A stretch of 6,867 nt of DNA from Rhodospirillales bacterium (GTDB taxonomy: Bacteria; Pseudomonadota; Alphaproteobacteria; Rhodospirillales; Casp-alpha2), in NCBI GenBank assembly GCA_028282185.1, contig JANQIJ010000398.1:1-6867 (forward strand), written 5' to 3'. The notes under the pieces are model-generated. The model ran no database searches, was not told the origin of the DNA, and saw only the letters and a list, made by a program, of their open reading frames with translations. Below are positions 1-6,026 of this stretch, piece by piece. Numbering within the stretch: position 1 is the first letter of the stretch; each line of letters starts with the position of its first letter. Both the position numbers and the translations under genes were made by a program.

Positions 1-198
1 CGCGACGGATAATCCGGGCACCCTTGGCCGCGGCGCCACGGCGGCACCCGTCGGGTCGCGGCCGAGCCAACGACAGCCTTCTTGCCACAGGCGGGTTCCC
101 GGATCCGGCGCGAAATAGATTGCGTAGCGGCAACCGGTGGCCGCGCCGCCGGCACCCTTCCCCCCGGCCCCGGCAATGGCGGCGCCGTTTTCCGTCAA
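1..198 (-). CDS. DUF1045-family phosphonate metabolism protein (N-terminal part, cut off by window edge)
   Basis: An open minus-strand frame runs from just after phnL to the left edge; the 66 codons visible encode only the N-terminus. Residues 24-31 read RYAIYFAP, followed by an LW pair (37-38), WLGRD (44-48) and PGL (61-63). From memory this is the typical opening of the DUF1045 / Phn_opern_protn family, a 2H-phosphoesterase-like family found in alphaproteobacterial phn operons; its exact reaction is not settled. No ATG or GTG is available in frame. The best start is TTG at 198-196, whose bases overlap the phnL stop as TTGA, matching the overlap style of the other junctions. This start adds a Gly/Ala-rich leader of about 22 residues before the conserved block, coded by a very G-rich stretch (153-172). 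Family assignment is fairly confident; the exact start is less so. Confidence 0.75.
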   Translation of the reverse strand, partial: MTENGAAIAGAGGKGAGGAATGCRYAIYFAPDPGTRLWQEGCRWLGRDPTGAAVAPRPRVPGLSVA

Positions 199-911
199 GC
201 AGCCGCCCCCAAGGACGTGACGTCGACGATCCGGCTGGCCACCGCGTCACGCACGGTGCTGTCGTGAAAAATGCCGATGATCGCCGCGCCGCGACGAATG
301 GCCTGACGAATCATGGCGACCACCACGTCCCGGTTGGCCGCGTCGAGTGACGCCGTCGGTTCGTCCAACAGCAACACCGGATAGTCGATGATGAACCCGC
401 GCGCCAGATTGACGCGCTGTTGTTCACCGCCGGAAAACGTCGCCGGGGCCAATGACCAAAGGGCCTTGGGAATGTTGAATTGGGCCAGCATCTCGCCGGC
501 TTCGGCTTCCGCCGTCGCCTGCGGCACGCCGCGGGCACGGAGCGGCTCGGCCACGACCTGCAGGGCCGGGACCCGTGGAATGACACGGAGGAACTGACTG
601 ACATAGCCCATGGTACGTCGCCGAACATCGAGCACGACATGGGGATCCGCCGCGGCGACATCGACCATCTGCCCGTTATGACGCACCAAGATCTCGCCGG
701 CTGCGCTGACATAGTTGCCGTACAACAGCCGGATCAGCGAACTCTTGCCCGATCCAGAAGGCCCCTGCAGCGCGACGCATTCGCCGGCGAACACCTGCAA
801 GTCCAGATCGCGAAACACATCCAAGGTGACGCCGCCCTGGGTATGCAGAACGAACGACTTGGCCAGCCCTCGGACATCAAGCCGGGGCGCGTCTTCCATC
901 ACCGCGCTCAT
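195..911 (-). CDS. phnL: PhnL, ABC-type ATPase of the C-P lyase complex
   Basis: A 238-residue ABC ATPase domain protein without membrane segments. Walker A is GPSGSGKS (50-57), the Q-loop is VSQFLRVIPR (104-113, Q106), the signature is FSGGEQQR (159-166), Walker B is VLLLDEPT (179-186), the D-loop is SLD (188-190) and the switch His is H216 (IFHD). The SQFLRVIPR and FIIDYP segments are near-identical to Escherichia coli PhnL as I recall it, and the length is close to the usual 226 or so. In E. coli, PhnL is needed with PhnG, PhnH and PhnI for ribose-triphosphate phosphonate formation, and it dimerises with PhnK on the core complex. The ATG at 911 overlaps the phnK stop as ATGA, so I prefer it to the in-frame Met at residue 5. 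There is no strong ribosome binding site, consistent with translational coupling. Confidence 0.97.
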   Translation of the reverse strand: MSAVMEDAPRLDVRGLAKSFVLHTQGGVTLDVFRDLDLQVFAGECVALQGPSGSGKSSLIRLLYGNYVSAAGEILVRHNGQMVDVAAADPHVVLDVRRRTMGYVSQFLRVIPRVPALQVVAEPLRARGVPQATAEAEAGEMLAQFNIPKALWSLAPATFSGGEQQRVNLARGFIIDYPVLLLDEPTASLDAANRDVVVAMIRQAIRRGAAIIGIFHDSTVRDAVASRIVDVTSLGAAA

Positions 912-1759
912 GTCTGCAGCACCGAAGACACGAGCAACTGGCTGTAGGCGTCTTGCGGATCGTCCAACACTTGGTCCGTCAGGCCGTGTTCGACGACCCG
1001 GCCCTGACGCATGACCATCAGTCGATGCGACAACAGCCGCGCCACCGCCAGGTCATGGGTCACGATCACGGCGGCCAGACCCAGATCATTGGTCAGGCCG
1101 CGCAGGAGGTCGAGCAATCGGGCCTGCACCGAAACGTCAAGGCCGCCCGTTGGTTCGTCCATGAACACCAAGCGCGGTTGGGACACCAGGTTGCGGGCGA
1201 TCTGCACGCGCTGCTGCATGCCGCCGGAAAAGGTCGACGGCAGGTCGTCCATGCGTTCCAGGTCCATTTCGACCCGGGTCAGCCAATCGGTCACCTGGTC
1301 CCGAATATCGCCGTAGTGACGCGCGCCGACAGCCATAAGGCGCTCGCCCACGTTGGCCCCGGCGCTGACCGCCATGCGCAGGCCGTCGCGCGGGTTTTGG
1401 TGAACAAAACCCCAATCCGTGCGCGTCAGGCGGCGGCGCTCGGCCTCGCTCAAGCCGTAAACATCGACAGTCCTGCCCGTGGTCAATCGGTAGGCCAGCT
1501 GTCCGGACGCGGGGCGCAGGCGCGCCGCCAGACAGTTCAACAAGGTCGTCTTGCCCGATCCGGACTCACCGACAATGCCCAGCACCTCGCCGGATCGCAG
1601 TTCCAGCGATACGTTTTCGCAGCCGGCGCGCGCACCGTAAAAATGGCTGATGCCCGCGGCCTTCAGCAGCGGCCCCGCATCGGCCGCGGCGACGGCGTCG
1701 GCCGCGTCTTGATCGGCCCGCCTGGACCGTTCGGTCGGCTCCAAAGTGGCCACCGTCAT
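908..1759 (-). CDS. phnK: PhnK, ABC-type ATPase of the C-P lyase complex
   Basis: A 283-residue ABC ATPase. Walker A is GESGSGKT (64-71), the Q-loop is HQNPRDGLR (120-128, Q121), the signature is FSGGMQQR (177-184), Walker B is LVFMDEPT (197-204), the D-loop is GGLD (205-208) and the switch His is H235. The QNPRDGLR and GARHYGDIR (145-153) segments and the C-terminal LLVSSVLQ are typical of PhnK and separate it from oligopeptide-transporter ATPases. PhnK binds the PhnGHIJ core through PhnJ. The frame stays open upstream to 1828, but ATG 1759 gives a 4-base ATGA overlap with phnJ, like the neighbouring junctions; the longer version would overlap phnJ by 73 nt with an Arg-rich non-conserved segment. 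Even this start leaves about 30 Ala/Asp-rich residues before the conserved domain (E. coli PhnK has about 252 residues). Confidence 0.96.
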   Translation of the reverse strand: MTVATLEPTERSRRADQDAADAVAAADAGPLLKAAGISHFYGARAGCENVSLELRSGEVLGIVGESGSGKTTLLNCLAARLRPASGQLAYRLTTGRTVDVYGLSEAERRRLTRTDWGFVHQNPRDGLRMAVSAGANVGERLMAVGARHYGDIRDQVTDWLTRVEMDLERMDDLPSTFSGGMQQRVQIARNLVSQPRLVFMDEPTGGLDVSVQARLLDLLRGLTNDLGLAAVIVTHDLAVARLLSHRLMVMRQGRVVEHGLTDQVLDDPQDAYSQLLVSSVLQT

Positions 1760-2697
1760 GGCACCAATCCCGTCGGCGCGGCATCGCCATCTGGACCGCG
1801 ATGCCCGGCGGCGCGGCGCTCGGCACAATGGGCCGTGTCCGAACAGACGAACATGCTGGTCCCCCGGTCGTCCATGATCACTTCGTCCAAATAGGTATCA
1901 TCGGCGCCGCAGAGCGCGCAAACCTCGGACCAGGTCTGGACCTCGAAGGGATGGTCGTCAAAGTCCAAGCTCTCAACCCGCGTGTGCGGCGGGATCGCGT
2001 AAATGCGCTTCTCCCGGCCGGCGCCGAACAGCTGTAGCGCCGGCATGTCGTTCATTTTCGGATTGTCGAACTTGGGGATCGGCGACGGCGCCGTCAGGTA
2101 GCGGCCGTTGACCCGCACCGGATAATCGTAGGACGTTTCGATGTGGCCGTACTTGGCGATGTCTTCATATAGCTTCACATGCATGATCCCATAATCGGCC
2201 AAGCCGTGCATCTTTCGGGTTTCCGTTTCACGGGCCTCAAGCCAGCGCAGAGGCTCGGGGATCGGCACCTGGTAGACCAGGATCTGTCCCGGCAGAAGGG
2301 ATTGTTCAGGAATCCGATGCCGCGTCTGAATGATCGTCGCCTGACCGGTTTCTTCGGTCGTGGCGATCCCGGCGGTGCGGACGAAGAACTTGCGGATCGA
2401 CACCGCATTGGTCGTATCGTCCGCGCCCTGGTCGATCACCTTGAGAACGTCGTCCCGGCCGATGATTGACGCAGTGACCTGAATGCCACCGGTTCCCCAG
2501 CCGTAGGGCAGCGGCATTTCGCGCGACCCGAAAGGCACCTGATAACCAGGTATCGCCACAGCCTTGAGGATCGCGCGCCGAATCATCCGCTTCGACTGCT
2601 CATCCAGATAGGCGAAGTTGTAACCGCCGTGGCCGCCCGCCCCATTGCCGCCGTGGCCACCGTTGCCACCGTGGTTCGTGTTTTCGATGGCATTCAT
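1756..2697 (-). CDS. phnJ: PhnJ, radical-SAM C-P lyase (catalytic subunit)
   Basis: PhnJ cleaves the carbon-phosphorus bond of 5-phosphoribose-1-phosphonate using S-adenosylmethionine and a 4Fe-4S cluster. The 313-residue product is very similar to E. coli PhnJ (281 aa) from YNFAYLDEQ (26-34) onward, with a constant offset of 19 residues. The glycyl-radical Gly (E. coli G32) is G51 in IPGYQVPFG. The cluster cysteines (E. coli C241, C244, C266) are C260, C263 and C285, and the thiyl-radical Cys (C272) is C291 in FVCSDTAHC. All are present, so the enzyme looks active. The start ATG overlaps the phnI stop as ATGA, with GGGAG 7 nt upstream. Two oddities: a Gly/His/Asn-rich N-terminus (about residues 7-25) coded by near-repeats, and a C-terminal tail (about 292-313) differing from the E. 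coli protein in sequence and length. Confidence 0.98.
   Translation of the reverse strand: MNAIENTNHGGNGGHGGNGAGGHGGYNFAYLDEQSKRMIRRAILKAVAIPGYQVPFGSREMPLPYGWGTGGIQVTASIIGRDDVLKVIDQGADDTTNAVSIRKFFVRTAGIATTEETGQATIIQTRHRIPEQSLLPGQILVYQVPIPEPLRWLEARETETRKMHGLADYGIMHVKLYEDIAKYGHIETSYDYPVRVNGRYLTAPSPIPKFDNPKMNDMPALQLFGAGREKRIYAIPPHTRVESLDFDDHPFEVQTWSEVCALCGADDTYLDEVIMDDRGTSMFVCSDTAHCAERRAAGHRGPDGDAAPTGLVP
2622..2674 (-). repeat. Imperfect tandem repeat coding the Gly/His/Asn-rich N-terminus of PhnJ
   Basis: TTGCCGCCGTGG (2645-2656) and TTGCCACCGTGG (2663-2674) differ by one base and are 18 bp apart; a third relative, ACCGCCGTGGCC, begins near 2623. On the coding strand the unit gives HGGNGG, HGGNGA and GGHGG, so the period equals six residues. 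The pattern fits repeat expansion within the non-conserved N-terminus and does not disturb the reading frame. Confidence 0.7.
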
Positions 2698-3809
2698 TCG
2701 GCTGCTCCCTTGCGACGGGCCAGGGCCTCTTCGCGAAGCCCCCGGACCAGCACCAATTCACCTTGGAAATCGACGTAATGCGGCAGCTTCAAATGCTGCA
2801 CGAAACCCTGCGCCTCGACGTTGTCGGAATGGTACAGCACGAATTCCTCGTCTTGCGCCGGGGCGACGATGTCCTCGCCCAATTCGCGCGCGCGGAGCGA
2901 CCGGTCGACCAGGGCCATGGCCATGGCCTTCCGCTCCGATGCGCCGAACACCAGGCCATAGCCCCGGGTGAACCGCGGCGGCACCGTCGCCGAACCCGCG
3001 AATTGATTGACCATCTGACATTCGGTGACGGTGATTTCACCGATGACGATGGGAAAGCCCAATTCCTCCGGGACGATTTCGACGGCGACCTCGCCCATAC
3101 GAATTTCACCGGCGAAGGGATGGGTGCGGCCGTAGCCACGCTGGCTCGAATAGCCGAGCGCCAAAAGAAAGCCCTCGTCGCCGCGGGCCAGATTCTGCAG
3201 CCTCAGGTCGCGGCCGGCGGGAAAGGCCAGCGGTTCGCGCGTCAGGTCAGCAACCGGGCCATGGGGATCCCCCGGAACCTCCCGTTCGATGAGATCCTGA
3301 TCGGCCAACAGATCGGTCACCCGGGGCATGCTCTCATCCTTCGGCGATGGCTGGTCAGGCGCCTGCCCGTGATCTTGCGCCGATCCCGGCGGCGCCTCAG
3401 CCGGCCTGGCCAGATCAAAATCCAACAGCCGATGGGTATAGTCGAATGTCGGACCCAGCACCTGTCCGCCGGGCAGGTCCTTGAAGGTCGCGGATATCCG
3501 CCGGCGGATGGTCATCCGCGCCGTGTCCAGGGGCTGGCTTTCGGCCAGACGCGGCAAGGTGGCGCGGAACGCCCGCAACAGGAAGATCGCTTCGACCAGG
3601 TCGCCGCAGGCTTGTTTGATCGCCAGCGCCGCCAGGTCCGCGTCGTAGACCGAGCCCTCACCCATCACCCGGTCGACGGCCAGACCCAGCTGTTCGCGAA
3701 TTTGATCGAGCGTCAGTTCCGGTGTCTCCGGATCGCCACGCCGCGCCTCGGCCAACAACCGATGGGCGTTGTCGATGGCCTTTTCGCCACCTTTGACCGC
3801 AACGTACAT
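2694..3809 (-). CDS. phnI: PhnI, phosphonate ribose-triphosphate synthase catalytic subunit
   Basis: PhnI is the nucleosidase-like subunit that, with PhnG, PhnH and PhnL, replaces the adenine of ATP with a phosphonate. The 371-residue protein aligns along its length with E. coli PhnI (354 aa). It opens with MYVAVKGGEKAID, then LAVDRVM (43-49), KQACGD (65-70), EAIFLLRAFRATL (73-85), GPTFDYTHRLLDFD (119-132), RGDEGFLLALGYSSQRGYGR (209-228), MAMALVDRSL (296-305) and AQDEEFVL (318-325). H339 and H344 in QHLKLPHYVDF correspond to the two His that, as I recall, bind a metal at the PhnI/PhnJ interface. A Pro/Asp-rich linker at about 134-165 is longer than in E. coli. The start has GGAGG (3821-3817) 7 nt upstream and sits 2 nt after the phnH stop, the only non-overlapping junction in the operon. 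Confidence 0.98.
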   Translation of the reverse strand: MYVAVKGGEKAIDNAHRLLAEARRGDPETPELTLDQIREQLGLAVDRVMGEGSVYDADLAALAIKQACGDLVEAIFLLRAFRATLPRLAESQPLDTARMTIRRRISATFKDLPGGQVLGPTFDYTHRLLDFDLARPAEAPPGSAQDHGQAPDQPSPKDESMPRVTDLLADQDLIEREVPGDPHGPVADLTREPLAFPAGRDLRLQNLARGDEGFLLALGYSSQRGYGRTHPFAGEIRMGEVAVEIVPEELGFPIVIGEITVTECQMVNQFAGSATVPPRFTRGYGLVFGASERKAMAMALVDRSLRARELGEDIVAPAQDEEFVLYHSDNVEAQGFVQHLKLPHYVDFQGELVLVRGLREEALARRKGAAE

Positions 3810-3811
3810 AC

Positions 3812-4447
3812 CTAGGCCTCCACCCGCGTGGTCCGCGGCAGCGCGGCAATCCGGTCCGGCGCCGCCAAAATCACATCGACGCCCCTGGGAAACAGGGCCT
3901 GATTGGCGATCAGGTCATCGGCAAAATCGTCGCGCAGGCCGGCAACGGAAAACGCCGCCGCGCCATCGATGCCGGGTCCGGTCAAACGCCAGCAGGCCTC
4001 CCCGTCGGCAACCAGCGAGGCAACCTGGACGATCACGGTCGTCGATGTTTCAGGGGCCTGATCGCTGCCGGCTTGGAACACCGACAATGGCGGCGTTTCG
4101 AGCCCATTGAAAATCAAGGCGAAGGCGGCTGCGTCCGCCTGAGCGACCATCGGCGCCCCGGTATGGAAGCGCAGATAATCTTCGACCGCCGACCCCGCGC
4201 CGGCGGGATCCTCAGACAAATAGACCGGCGTCTCGAAATCGAACAATGTCAAGCCGACGGCCGCGGCCGCCGGGGTCAACGGCAACGGCGGCGCGAAGGC
4301 ACCGGCCGGGGCCAAGGCCTCAACCGTGCCAGGCCGAGACATGGCACGCAGAACCGCCCGAAAAGCAGCCTGGGACTGCCCAACGCCGTCGCCGAATCCG
4401 GGCCCCAGACCGGAGACCGTTGGCACCATCCGGTCATCCGGGGTCAT
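3812..4447 (-). CDS. phnH: PhnH, C-P lyase core complex subunit
   Basis: A 211-residue soluble protein matching PhnH (E. coli about 194 aa). Recognisable blocks are AFRAVLRAMSRPG (28-40), TPVYLSED (73-80), LRFHTGAP (92-99), VIVQVASL (138-145), WRLTGPGI (153-160), LFPRGVDVILAAP (185-197) and the C-terminal IAALPRTTRVE (200-210). In E. coli PhnH is a structural subunit with a fold resembling PLP-dependent transferases but no PLP site; it joins PhnG, PhnI and PhnJ in the core complex. The start overlaps the phnG stop as ATGA (4447-4444), with GGGAG (4460-4456) 8 nt upstream. About 15 extra N-terminal residues precede the conserved part. Subunit identity is secure. Confidence 0.97.
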   Translation of the reverse strand: MTPDDRMVPTVSGLGPGFGDGVGQSQAAFRAVLRAMSRPGTVEALAPAGAFAPPLPLTPAAAAVGLTLFDFETPVYLSEDPAGAGSAVEDYLRFHTGAPMVAQADAAAFALIFNGLETPPLSVFQAGSDQAPETSTTVIVQVASLVADGEACWRLTGPGIDGAAAFSVAGLRDDFADDLIANQALFPRGVDVILAAPDRIAALPRTTRVEA

Positions 4448-4980
4448 TGTTCCTGCTCCCGCACCATGGTGAAGAAATCAACCCGCGTGGCCGCGGTCTT
4501 TTCGGCCTCGACGCGGCGCTGACCGGCGAGCGCGTCGGCCAACGGGCCGATAACTTGTTCGCGCAGCCTTGGGGCCGCGAGGGTTTGCATCAAGCCGTCC
4601 ACAACGGCCGCCAGTTCAGCATGGCGATGGGAGCGACCGGCGACGTAACCGTGACCGACGGTGCCATCGGCCAAGCGGACCGAACATCGGGTCATCGTCA
4701 CCTCGCCCAGATTGAAGGCCGCACCATCGCCCCCGGCCCGGCCACGAACCATCACAAGGCCCGTTTCGGGAGCCCGCAGGCGGACGTACTCCTGGGCGCC
4801 TTCCTGATCGGTGAACGCCTGCCAGCGTTGGGCAACCCGATCGACGGGCGACCGCGCCAACACGGACATCCAGGCCTGACGTCCCGCATGCCGAACGTCG
4901 GCGGGGACGGCCGAATCATCGGCCCCGTGCCGCACCACGGGGCCGTCGCCGGAATTGCTGGTCTGATCGGTGGGCGCCAT
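4444..4980 (-). CDS. phnG: PhnG, C-P lyase core complex subunit
   Basis: First gene of the minus-strand operon. The 178-residue product matches PhnG (E. coli about 150 aa). Conserved blocks are RQAWMSVLARS (34-44), APETGLVMVRGRAGG (70-84), NLGEVTMTRCSVRLADGTVGHGY split over 90-112, RHAELAAVVDGLMQ (119-132) and the C-terminal ATRVDFFTMVR (164-174). PhnG is a core subunit of the PhnGHIJ complex needed for ribose-triphosphate phosphonate formation. The ATG at 4980 has a strong purine-rich ribosome binding site (GAGGAAG) starting 9 nt upstream, which supports this start although it adds about 30 polar, non-conserved residues before the family core. Its likely promoter lies well upstream, giving a long leader (about 170-190 nt) that contains the PhnF-like palindrome. 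Confidence 0.97.
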   Translation of the reverse strand: MAPTDQTSNSGDGPVVRHGADDSAVPADVRHAGRQAWMSVLARSPVDRVAQRWQAFTDQEGAQEYVRLRAPETGLVMVRGRAGGDGAAFNLGEVTMTRCSVRLADGTVGHGYVAGRSHRHAELAAVVDGLMQTLAAPRLREQVIGPLADALAGQRRVEAEKTAATRVDFFTMVREQEQ

Positions 4981-4994
4981 GTCTTCCTCGTTAT

Positions 4995-5093
4995 GACATC
5001 CGAAACTTTGATTTTGGCATCCGAACCACGCCGGCCGAGCGCCTTGCCGAACGATTTCAACGAACGCCTAGCCGACTCCAAAACATCCAAACC
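4995..5093 (-). repeat. Repeated 12-bp motif in the phnG leader
   Basis: On the plus strand GACATCCGAAAC (4995-5006), GGCATCCGAACC (5016-5027) and AACATCCAAACC (5082-5093) share the form RRCATCCRAAMC, with the first two exactly 21 bp (two helical turns) apart. A weaker relative, GACATCCGGTTC (5136-5147), abuts the PhnF-like palindrome. The copies lie between the probable phnG promoters and the phnG start, so they could act as DNA sites or within the transcribed leader. I do not recognise the motif; chance is not excluded. Confidence 0.35.
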
Positions 5094-5120
5094 GCAAACC
5101 GGATAACGCGTATGGATCAA

Positions 5121-5150
5121 TTGAAAATTTGTCTAGACATCCGGTTCTAT
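5121..5150 (+). promoter_or_regulatory. Candidate phnF promoter enclosing the PhnF-like operator
   Basis: TTGAAA (5121-5126) resembles a -35 element (5 of 6), and TTCTAT (5145-5150) is a weak -10 (3 of 6) after an 18-nt spacer. The palindrome at 5130-5139 falls within the spacer, a classic position for an autorepressor. A better -10, TATTAT (5156-5161), lies slightly downstream but has no good -35 at the normal distance. Only one of these is likely to be real. Confidence 0.35.
5130..5139. promoter_or_regulatory. Putative PhnF operator (10-bp perfect palindrome)
   Basis: TGTCTAGACA is a perfect inverted repeat centred between 5134 and 5135. Its core GTCTAGAC fits the GT-N-TA-N-AC pattern known for HutC-subfamily GntR repressors, including PhnF. 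It lies between phnF and phnG, and phnF is the only DNA-binding protein encoded in the window. For phnG it falls just downstream of the probable transcription start (a roadblock position); for phnF it falls in the spacer of a candidate promoter. One site could thus repress both directions. Confidence 0.7.
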
Positions 5151-5156
5151 TTCGGT

Positions 5157-5185
5157 ATTATTGCGCCATGCCGGTCGAAAGTAAA
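5157..5185 (-). promoter_or_regulatory. Candidate phnG operon promoter
   Basis: On the minus strand TTTACT (5185-5180) and AATAAT (5162-5157, 5 of 6 to TATAAT) are separated by 17 nt and could be the -35 and -10 of a housekeeping promoter. Alternatively, TTTACT itself (4 of 6 to TATAAT) is the -10 of a PhoB-dependent promoter, as it lies exactly 10 nt after the Pho-box candidate at 5213-5196. Either reading starts transcription upstream of the PhnF-like palindrome. Confidence 0.4.
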
Positions 5186-5195
5186 TTGGAGAGTC

Positions 5196-5213
5196 ATGAA
5201 CATTCCGTGACAC
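5196..5213 (-). promoter_or_regulatory. Candidate Pho box for the phnG operon
   Basis: On the minus strand GTGTCAC, a 4-nt spacer GGAA, then TGTTCAT form the 7-4-7 layout of a PhoB site (consensus half-site CTGTCAT or CTGTCAC). The first half matches 6 of 7 positions, the second only 4 of 7. A -10-like TTTACT follows after exactly 10 nt, the spacing usual for PhoB-activated promoters. C-P lyase operons are classic Pho regulon members, which raises the prior. Confidence 0.5.
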
Positions 5214-5279
5214 CCCAGGAACGCCGGCGCGGCACGGCCTCCCTGGGCAGACATCTCAACAGAGCCGGGAGCGGATAGG

Positions 5280-6017
5280 ATGGAATGGTCCGAACTGAAA
5301 CGCGGCGAAGGAGTGTCGCTGTGGCGCCAGATCGAACGCCAGGTGATTGACGGCATCAGCAACGGGACGATCACCGGCGGCGATCGTTTGCCGACGGAAT
5401 TGGAGCTGGCGGACCGCTTCGATGTCAATCGCCACACGGTGCGCCGCGCCATGCGTGCCCTTGAAGACGACGGCCTGATCCGGATCGAACAGGGACGCGG
5501 AACCTTCGTCAACGAACATCTCATCGACTATCCGGTCCGGCGGCGCACACGGTTCACGGAAAACATCCTGGCCCAGAACCGGCAAGTCGGCAGCGAAGTC
5601 CTGGCCACCAACACCCTGGAAGCGACACCCGAAATCGGCGAAGCCTTGGCGCTGGAAACCGGCGCCCCGGCGCTCATGATCCGCACCCTCGGGCGCGCCG
5701 ACGATCGGCCGCTGTCTTTGAGCGACCACTATTTTGATGCCGTCCGGTTCCCCGAATTGATCGATGGGTTCAAGGAGACCCGGTCGATCACCCAGGCGCT
5801 CCGTCTGTCGGGGGTTTTGGATTTCTACCGCAAGGTTACGCGGGTCACGACCCGTCTGCCGGACAAGGACGAGGCCCGTTTGCTGGCCCAGCCCGGCACC
5901 CGACCGGTCCTGGTTTCCGAAAGCATCAACGTCGATCCGGAAGACCGCCCGGTTGAATTCGGCGTCACCCGCTTCGCCGGCGACCGGGTCCAATTGGTCT
6001 TTGAACCGGTTGCTTGA
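5280..6017 (+). CDS. phnF: PhnF, GntR/HutC-family phosphonate operon repressor
   Basis: A 245-residue transcription factor with an N-terminal winged helix-turn-helix (about 13-78) and a C-terminal UTRA ligand-binding domain (about 95-243). The DNA-binding part shows LWRQIERQV (14-22), GDRLPTELELADRFDVNRHT (34-53), recognition-helix residues NRHTVRRAMRAL (50-61), and the wing IRIEQGRGTFV (67-77). The UTRA part has features common in PhnF proteins, such as LSLSDHYFDAVRFP (145-158), VTTRLPDKDEARLL (189-202) and the end VEFGVTRFAGDRVQLVFEP. PhnF is best known as the repressor of phosphonate genes, but the ligand cannot be read from sequence. The start ATG has GGGAG (5267-5271) 8 nt upstream, and a same-frame ATG at 5196 is closed by a stop after four codons. 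Its position, divergent from phnG with a shared palindrome, supports local control. Confidence 0.95.
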   Translation: MEWSELKRGEGVSLWRQIERQVIDGISNGTITGGDRLPTELELADRFDVNRHTVRRAMRALEDDGLIRIEQGRGTFVNEHLIDYPVRRRTRFTENILAQNRQVGSEVLATNTLEATPEIGEALALETGAPALMIRTLGRADDRPLSLSDHYFDAVRFPELIDGFKETRSITQALRLSGVLDFYRKVTRVTTRLPDKDEARLLAQPGTRPVLVSESINVDPEDRPVEFGVTRFAGDRVQLVFEPVA

Positions 6018-6026
6018 GATGAAACA

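Noticed and set aside
1760..1828. Longer phnK start inside phnJ
   Set aside because: It would add 23 Arg-rich residues with no family match and a 73-nt overlap, whereas ATG 1759 gives the ATGA overlap seen at neighbouring junctions.
953..1894. Plus-strand open frame of 313 codons opposite phnK
   Set aside because: Antisense to the intact phnK with all ATPase motifs; no ribosome binding site or recognisable domain.
2763..3815. Plus-strand open frame of 350 codons opposite phnI
   Set aside because: It lies fully antisense to a clear phnI with family motifs throughout; its own translation is rich in Arg, Gln and His with no recognisable domain, as expected for an antisense shadow in GC-rich DNA.
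4993..4999. Pho-like half-site ATGTCAT (minus strand) close to phnG
   Set aside because: There is no second half-site 11 bp away and it sits next to the phnG ribosome binding site, too near for an activator site.
4752..5120. Minus-strand frame of 122 codons overlapping the phnG leader and start
   Set aside because: It begins at TTG without a ribosome binding site, overlaps phnG in another frame for most of its length, and has no family resemblance. The open part in the leader is short enough for chance.
5256..5993. Minus-strand open frame of 245 codons opposite phnF
   Set aside because: It mirrors phnF almost exactly. The plus-strand reading has a complete GntR and UTRA domain protein; the antisense reading shows nothing recognisable.
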